Shown: positions 6,864 through 11,121 of the stretch, in pieces
Layout of the letters: each line of letters starts with the position of its first letter
How positions within the stretch are numbered: position 1 is the first letter of the stretch
From: an uncultured Peptococcaceae bacterium
GTDB lineage: Bacteria; Bacillota; Dehalobacteriia; UBA4068; UBA4997
DNA: 11,121 nucleotides
Assembly (NCBI GenBank): GCA_947626615.1
Contig: CANQSW010000037.1
Span: 1 to 11,121 of the forward strand
Direction of reading: 5' to 3'
The notes under the pieces: model-generated
The model's input: the letters and a program-made list of their open reading frames with translations, nothing else
Databases searched by the model: none
Told to the model about the DNA's origin: nothing
Translations under genes and position numbers: made by a program

Positions 6864-9347
6864 TTATTCGTTATCAAGCTGGCAATAGCGCGTAAGGGCC
6901 TGCGCCAGCTCGCAGCGCTTGGTTTGGCCGGCCGGCTCAAAGCGGCCCGCCTGGCCTTGCAGCACGCCGTGCATATTGCACCAGGCCACGGCCTCGGCCG
7001 CCCAGTCGGAGATAGCCGTCAGGTCGCTGAAGGGCAGCTGATACTGCCAGTTGCCGGTAAAGCCGCCGTCGCCGTATTTTTGCTCGTAGCGATAGAGCAT
7101 GGCCGCCAGCTGCTCGCGGGTTATCGGCGCGTTGGGGCGGAACGTGCCGTCGGCATAGCCGCTCACCACGCCTTCGCTGACCGCCCAGCGGATAGCCTCG
7201 GTATACCAGGCGCCCTCGGCCACGTCGGGGCAGTTAAGGCTGTAATTGACCACGGGCTTTAACTGCATATTCCACAGCAGCGTCACCATCTGCGCGCGGG
7301 TGACGGCGGCCTGCGGCTCAAAGCGGCCGTTTGCGCCCTGCATCAGGCCGTTCTGATAAACGTAGGTCACGGCTTCGCGATACCACGCCCCGACGGGAAC
7401 GTCGTTAAAGGGCAGCCCGTCGTCGACCAAAAAGCCCAGACGGTAATAGCCCTCTCTGGTGGTGACGGTGCCGGAGCCGGAATAATTGTTCACGTATACG
7501 GCCTGGCCCGGGGCTTCCTGCAGGAAGAACTGGTGCGGGCCTTTGGCAAGGCCCTTAACGGCCAAAGCGCCGTCCGCGCCGGTGGTCGTTGCGGTATAAG
7601 AGCCGTCGTCGATCTTCAGGTGCACGGTCTGGCCGGGCAGCGGGGTGGTCTTGTCGACGGCGTTCAGCACGGGAATAGCCACGTCATACGTCGCGGGAGA
7701 TTTGTCGCCCGCAATGCGGATACGCCCCTGGGTCAGGGGATAGGTCAGTTTGCCGCCTTTGGCGCTGGCCTGGAGATATTCCTGCACGATCAGGTCTTCG
7801 CCGCCCAGCTCGCCCAGCTTTTCGCCGTCTTTTAAGCCGTTAAAGGTGGCGACGTAGTTGTTGGTGGCCAGCAGCAGGCGGGTGGTCTTGTCGTTTTTGG
7901 AAAGTTTGATGCCGCCGTCTAAGGCGACCTCGGTGACTTTGCTGCCGGTCGGGGCGGCGGGGTCGTAGGCATAGGAGAAGCCGCCGGCCTGCAAGAAGCT
8001 GCCGCTGACCCGTTCCCTTAGCAGCAGGCCGGTGTCGCTCTGGCCGGTCATGGTGAGGCCGGCTTCCAGCGCTTCATAAAGCTGGGCCGGCGTGACGGCC
8101 AGGACGACCACCATATTGCCGTGGTTGAACGCGGTCAGGATATCGCCGCGGGTGACGGTCCCCATTGGCATGGTCTGGCCGATACCGCCGCCGTTTTCCA
8201 CCGCGACGACGGGCAGCGCCAGGCCGTTCTTTTTCGCAAAGGCGGCGGCCTTGGCGGCAAAAGCGTCGGTCACGAAATCGCCGTAGGCCGTCTCCACGAT
8301 GCGGGATTCCACGTAATCATAGTAGATGTAGCCGCCCCAGAGCGGCGCGGCGTTTTCGCAGAGCGCGGCGTCCAGCGTCGCCGCCTGCTCCGTTTTGATA
8401 GCCTGCAAGGCCTGCTCCACTTTTTGGGCGGCGGCGCGGCCCGCGTCGTTCAGTTCGTAAGTCATTGCTTCGGCATAGGGCATAACGGAGGCGGTGGCGG
8501 ATACCGCGGCGCCGTCAAACAGCAGGTCGACGCGGCTGATAGCCGCCCCGTTCACGCCGGATTGCACCACGGGGATAGCTATGGCCGTTCCCGTCCGCTC
8601 GTATACCCAGTTTTCCGTGGTGTGGCTGTGGCCGTCGATAACGGCGGCGATCTGCGCCAGCTCGTTGACGTTCAGACCGTCCAGAAGTTTTTGCGAGGTG
8701 GTATCCACGGCGGCCGCGCTATCGCCCAAATGGCAGAGGAGGATAACGGCGTCCGCCTGGCCGGACACGGCGGCCAGCTCCTGCCGCAGGGCGGCCGTTT
8801 CGTCCGCAAAGGTTATGCTGCCAAGCTGATCCGGGTTGGTGGAAGTGGCGGTCGCGGTGGTGGTCAGGCCGATGAAGGCGATCTTCTTGCCGTTTGCCTC
8901 CTTAATGCAGGAACCCTCCAGCGGCAGGCCGTTCACGTTGGCGGCCAGCAGAGGGAATTTGGCGGCGGCGGCGTTGGCCAGCAGGCGGTCCCTGCCATAG
9001 TCGAATTCATGGTTGCCGGCGGCCATAACGTCGTAGCCGGCGGCGTTCATCAGCTCTATCACGTTTTCGCCCAGGCCGACGGTGGCAAAGGAAGCCCCCT
9101 GCGTCGCGTCGCCGGCGTCTGCCAGCAGCGCGCCCGGCGTGGCGGCCTTGATCGCGGCTGTCTGGGCCAGGCCGATGACGCCGTCGCTGTGTTCCACGTT
9201 GCCGTGGAGGTCGTTGGTGGCAAAGATCGTCACCTGCACCGGCGCGTTGCCCGGCGCGTCAGCCAGAGCCGCCGTCGGCAGCAGGGCCAGCAGCAGGATC
9301 AGGCTGAGCAATACGGCGAAAATATTGCGTTTCATACCAGATCTCAT
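6864..9347 (-). CDS. Secreted SLH-anchored 5'-nucleotidase-family metallophosphatase
   Basis: An 827-residue exported protein. A signal peptide occupies about 1-29 (basic MKRN, hydrophobic core, ALA before D30). The calcineurin-like metallophosphatase domain (about 36-290) shows its metal sites: NDLHGN (D46, H48), DAGD (D80), GNHEFD (N112, H113), CHLGD (H206) and DGHSHT (H240, H242). The 5'-nucleotidase C-terminal domain spans about 340-545 (YGDFVTDAF, ENGGGIG, GDILTAFN). At about 553-630 there is a Cna-B-like Ig module (TTTGADGALAVKGL, LQEAPG). Three SLH domains (about 647-694, 706-758, 772-823; TRAQ, TREQ) should bind secondary wall polymer and hold the enzyme on the cell surface. It probably dephosphorylates extracellular nucleotides for phosphate and nucleoside scavenging. 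The usual Arg of the NGGGIR motif is Gly (G390), so substrate choice may differ. Start: AAGGAG lies 9 nt before the first ATG. Confidence 0.92.
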   Translation of the reverse strand: MRSGMKRNIFAVLLSLILLLALLPTAALADAPGNAPVQVTIFATNDLHGNVEHSDGVIGLAQTAAIKAATPGALLADAGDATQGASFATVGLGENVIELMNAAGYDVMAAGNHEFDYGRDRLLANAAAAKFPLLAANVNGLPLEGSCIKEANGKKIAFIGLTTTATATSTNPDQLGSITFADETAALRQELAAVSGQADAVILLCHLGDSAAAVDTTSQKLLDGLNVNELAQIAAVIDGHSHTTENWVYERTGTAIAIPVVQSGVNGAAISRVDLLFDGAAVSATASVMPYAEAMTYELNDAGRAAAQKVEQALQAIKTEQAATLDAALCENAAPLWGGYIYYDYVESRIVETAYGDFVTDAFAAKAAAFAKKNGLALPVVAVENGGGIGQTMPMGTVTRGDILTAFNHGNMVVVLAVTPAQLYEALEAGLTMTGQSDTGLLLRERVSGSFLQAGGFSYAYDPAAPTGSKVTEVALDGGIKLSKNDKTTRLLLATNNYVATFNGLKDGEKLGELGGEDLIVQEYLQASAKGGKLTYPLTQGRIRIAGDKSPATYDVAIPVLNAVDKTTPLPGQTVHLKIDDGSYTATTTGADGALAVKGLAKGPHQFFLQEAPGQAVYVNNYSGSGTVTTREGYYRLGFLVDDGLPFNDVPVGAWYREAVTYVYQNGLMQGANGRFEPQAAVTRAQMVTLLWNMQLKPVVNYSLNCPDVAEGAWYTEAIRWAVSEGVVSGYADGTFRPNAPITREQLAAMLYRYEQKYGDGGFTGNWQYQLPFSDLTAISDWAAEAVAWCNMHGVLQGQAGRFEPAGQTKRCELAQALTRYCQLDNE

Positions 9348-9361
9348 TAAAAGTCACTCCT

Positions 9362-9413
9362 TTTCGGTCGATGCTTTCGGTCGATGCTTTCGGTCGATGC
9401 TTTCGGTCGATGC
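9362..9413. repeat. 13-nt tandem repeat, four perfect copies, in the nucleotidase mRNA leader
   Basis: TTTCGGTCGATGC is repeated four times without a mismatch (9362-9374, 9375-9387, 9388-9400, 9401-9413), and a further TTTT follows. On the transcribed (minus) strand the unit reads GCATCGACCGAAA, and the last copy runs straight into AGGAGTGAC, the Shine-Dalgarno of the 827-residue surface protein gene. The unit is 13 nt, so copy changes alter leader length but not the coding frame. Confidence 0.97.
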
Positions 9414-9462
9414 TTTTAGTTTTGCGGGGCCGGCGGCGGTCTGCCGCGCGCCTCATGCCTTT

Positions 9463-9490
9463 ATTTTAGCACAATCTGCTCCAAATGCAA
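9463..9490 (-). promoter_or_regulatory. Promoter for the nucleotidase gene (extended -10)
   Basis: On the minus strand, TTGCAT (9485-9490) is a weak -35, followed by a 16-bp spacer and TAAAAT (9463-9468, 5/6 match), with an extended -10 TGC just upstream (9469-9471). Transcription would start near 9456, giving a leader of about 110 nt that contains all four 13-nt repeats. Confidence 0.6.
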
Positions 9491-9513
9491 GCGAAAACTG
9501 CCCCGCGCGCGGC

Positions 9514-9542
9514 TTGAAAAAACGGCGGCGTTCTGCTATTAT
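9514..9542 (+). promoter_or_regulatory. Promoter for the unknown gene-cstA unit (extended -10)
   Basis: TTGAAA (9514-9519) and TATTAT (9537-9542) are separated by exactly 17 bp, each a 5/6 match to sigmaA consensus, with an extended -10 TGC at 9534-9536. The expected start is near 9549, about 40 nt before the first ATG. It diverges from the nucleotidase promoter; the 23 bp between the two -35 boxes (9491-9513) contain the palindrome CCGCGCGCGG (9503-9512). Confidence 0.7.
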
Positions 9543-9590
9543 AGCTTTGTAAAAAAACTGTCTGAATTTGGGCTTTTGCGGCGAAGGGAG

Positions 9591-10118
9591 ATGAGCGCCT
9601 TGTGCGACCGGCGCAAAAAGGTCGTGGAGCGGCTTGAGGCCGCCTGCTCCGCTTATTACGATATCGAAAAGGTGGCGGACGCGGCGGGGCTGGAGGCTCT
9701 GCTGGCCTATCACGAGCGCGACAGCCGCTACGTTCTGGTGCGGCGGGCGGAGCTTTGGGCGGCCGAGCGCCACGAATATATGTATCTCTGGTCGGTGGAG
9801 CGGCTGGACGAGCCGAAGCTGGCGGAGATCGTCGAGCGCGTGCTGGCCGACGGCGAGCCAAGAGTGCGGCCGCACGCCCAGCATATGTGCACCTGCCTGA
9901 CGGGCTTGATCGTCTGCGAGACCGCCGACGCGGCCGCGCTGCAAACGCTGCGGCAGACGAAAAAACACCGGGATTACAGGTTCTCGCTGCACGGCTGGCT
10001 GGAGCTTAGGCTGGCCGCGTTGGAAATAGCCGACGGCAGCCTGACCTTTAACCGCGCCGGCAGACAAATGGCTAAGGAGCTGCGGCGGCTGACGGCCGAC
10101 GCGCTGCGGGAAATATGA
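9591..10118 (+). CDS. Uncharacterised ~175-residue protein encoded directly upstream of cstA
   Basis: A soluble, mixed alpha/beta-looking protein with no signal peptide or membrane helix. I cannot assign a function; it resembles a conserved Firmicutes protein of unknown function (possibly the DUF8052 type, from memory and unverified). Distinctive segments are YVLVRRAELWAAERHEYMYLW (47-67), RPHAQHMCTCLTGLIVCE (93-110), rich in His and Cys, and FSLHGWLELRLAAL (131-144), which read as conserved blocks. The N-terminal third looks helical and basic. The start is uncertain: ATG 9591 is the first ATG, but the AAGGGAG ribosome binding site ends at 9590, touching it. TTG 9600 would have a better 9-nt spacing and would shorten the protein by three residues. 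Only 16 nt separate its stop from the cstA ATG and it has its own promoter, so it is probably co-transcribed with the transporter and may serve its regulation or use. Confidence 0.8.
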   Translation: MSALCDRRKKVVERLEAACSAYYDIEKVADAAGLEALLAYHERDSRYVLVRRAELWAAERHEYMYLWSVERLDEPKLAEIVERVLADGEPRVRPHAQHMCTCLTGLIVCETADAAALQTLRQTKKHRDYRFSLHGWLELRLAALEIADGSLTFNRAGRQMAKELRRLTADALREI

Positions 10119-10134
10119 AAGGAGAGAAGAGATT

Positions 10135-11121
10135 ATGAATGCACTTTTGGTTTTTCTGGTGGGCTGCGGCGTTTTGCTGACCGGCTACGTGCTTTACGGC
10201 AAATGGCTGAGCGAGCAATGGGGCGTGGACGACGGCAGGACGACCCCCGCCCATGAGCTGGCGGACGGCGTCGATTACGTGCCCGCCAAAGCCCCGGTGC
10301 TGATGGGGCACCATTTTTCCTCGATCGCCGGGGCGGGCCCGATCAACGGCCCTATACAGGCGGCCGTGTTCGGCTGGGTGCCCGTCGTGCTGTGGATACT
10401 TATCGGCGGCATATTCTTCGGCGCGGTGCATGATTTCGGCGCTCTGTTCGCCTCGATCCGCCACCGCGGCCAGTCTATCGGCGAGGTCATCGCCGTCAAC
10501 ATTGGCGAGCGCACCAAAAAGCTGTTCCTGATCTTCGCTTATCTGACGCTGGTGCTGGTGGTGGCCGCTTTCGCCTCCATCGTGGCCGGGACGTTCAACG
10601 GCGTGGTGGACGGGCAGGCGGTGGCCGACCAAGCCGCGGCGGACAGAAACGCCGCCGTGGCGATGATCTCCATTTTGTTCATCTTCATGGCCATTATCTT
10701 CGGCTTCTGCGTTTATCGCCGGGGCGCGCCGCTTTCCGTCGCCACGGTGGTGGGCGTGGCCGGTATCGTGGCCTGCCTGTATATCGGCCTGCATTTTCAC
10801 CCCATTTATCTGAGCGGCAACGCCTGGATGTGGATAATCGGCGCGTATATTTTGGTGGCTTCGGTGGTGCCGGTCTGGATATTGCTGCAGCCGCGCGATT
10901 ATTTATCCTCGTTTCTGCTATACGGCATGATGATCATCGCCGCCGTCGGCATCATCGGGGCGGGTATTTCCGGCGCGAACACCCACATGGATATACCCGC
11001 CTTTACCGGTTGGGAGGACCCTTATACCAACTTGGGCACGGTCTTCCCCGCGCTGTTCGTTACCATTGCCTGCGGCGCGATCTCCGGCTTTCACTCTTTG
11101 GTCGGCTCGGGCACCACGGCC
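10135..11121 (+). CDS. cstA: CstA-family carbon starvation protein / pyruvate-type transporter (3' end outside window)
   Basis: The first 329 codons of a CstA-family polytopic membrane transporter; the frame is open to the right edge. E. coli members CstA and BtsT take up pyruvate (CstA has also been linked to peptide use) under carbon limitation. The family signature is clear: ADGVDYVP (43-50), GHHFSSIAGAGPINGP (58-73), LWILIGGIFFGAVHDF (86-101), RGQSIGEV (111-118), WILLQPRDYLSSF (248-260) and ISGFHSLVGSGTT (316-328). Hydrophobic helices are visible at about 2-22, 76-98, 128-152, 176-193, 201-219, 232-251 and 261-281. The start is ATG 10135, with AAAGGAG (10118-10124) ten bases upstream and overlapping the stop of the preceding gene. 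It is probably in an operon with that unknown gene. Substrate is inferred from the family only. Confidence 0.95.
   Translation, partial: MNALLVFLVGCGVLLTGYVLYGKWLSEQWGVDDGRTTPAHELADGVDYVPAKAPVLMGHHFSSIAGAGPINGPIQAAVFGWVPVVLWILIGGIFFGAVHDFGALFASIRHRGQSIGEVIAVNIGERTKKLFLIFAYLTLVLVVAAFASIVAGTFNGVVDGQAVADQAAADRNAAVAMISILFIFMAIIFGFCVYRRGAPLSVATVVGVAGIVACLYIGLHFHPIYLSGNAWMWIIGAYILVASVVPVWILLQPRDYLSSFLLYGMMIIAAVGIIGAGISGANTHMDIPAFTGWEDPYTNLGTVFPALFVTIACGAISGFHSLVGSGTTA

Noticed and set aside
8121..9350. 409-codon plus-strand open frame opposite the nucleotidase gene
   Set aside because: It is a GC-driven shadow: Gly/Arg/His/Val-rich composition, no domain, and it lies wholly antisense to a gene with clear catalytic motifs and SLH repeats.
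9362..9413. Tandem repeat as a CRISPR remnant
   Set aside because: The units are 13 nt and directly adjacent with no spacers, and no cas gene is present.
9259..9456. Minus-strand frame reading through the 13-nt repeats (Lys/Arg/Ser/Asp-rich repeats)
   Set aside because: It lies in the leader and overlaps the signal-peptide region in another frame; the 13-nt period changes frame in each copy, so no periodic peptide is maintained.
10072..10800. 242-codon minus-strand open frame opposite cstA
   Set aside because: It is antisense to well-conserved CstA motifs, and its His/Asp/Ala-rich composition shows no recognisable domain.

Overview
This is an 11.1 kb stretch of a GC-rich (roughly 60% or more by eye), endospore-forming member of the Firmicutes. 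The spore-former call rests on a clear spoIIR and an adjacent YlmC/YmxH-type PRC-barrel gene. The low-GC-Gram-positive style of glycolytic cluster (gpmI-eno), nrdR, a manganese riboswitch in front of terC and an SLH-anchored surface nucleotidase agree with it. A high-GC clostridial or Negativicutes spore-former is plausible, but the window does not settle the family. Almost all of it is core genome with dense coding. I see no transposase, integrase, CRISPR array, rRNA or tRNA, and no candidate defence system.

Left part (1-3706): the 3' end of gpmI (cofactor-independent phosphoglycerate mutase), eno (enolase) and trmO (tRNA t6A37 methyltransferase, overlapping eno by ATGA) run as one operon. 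A strong sigmaA-type promoter whose -35 box contains the trmO stop codon starts the next unit. Its leader carries a yybP-ykoY (Mn2+) riboswitch with an explicit aptamer/terminator switch, followed by terC, a TerC/Alx-family membrane metal exporter, and an intrinsic terminator.

Middle (3710-6830): a class V cysteine desulfurase overlaps by ATGA a 60-codon membrane protein gene. Then come spoIIR (forespore signal that triggers sigmaE activation), a hairpin terminator, ylmC/ymxH-like and nrdR (ribonucleotide reductase repressor). A bidirectional terminator separates nrdR from the convergent gene on the minus strand.

Right part (6864-11121): a large minus-strand gene encodes a secreted 5'-nucleotidase-family protein with a Cna-B-like Ig domain and three C-terminal SLH domains. 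Its mRNA leader holds four perfect copies of a 13-nt repeat running directly into the Shine-Dalgarno. It diverges from a small uncharacterised gene that is followed 16 nt later by a CstA-family carbon starvation/pyruvate transporter, which runs off the right edge. The two divergent promoters face each other across a GC-rich palindrome.

The most interesting items are the Mn riboswitch next to a Mn-dependent glycolytic enzyme gene, the tandem repeat abutting the nucleotidase ribosome binding site, the unknown gene paired with cstA, and the forespore-type promoter in front of spoIIR.
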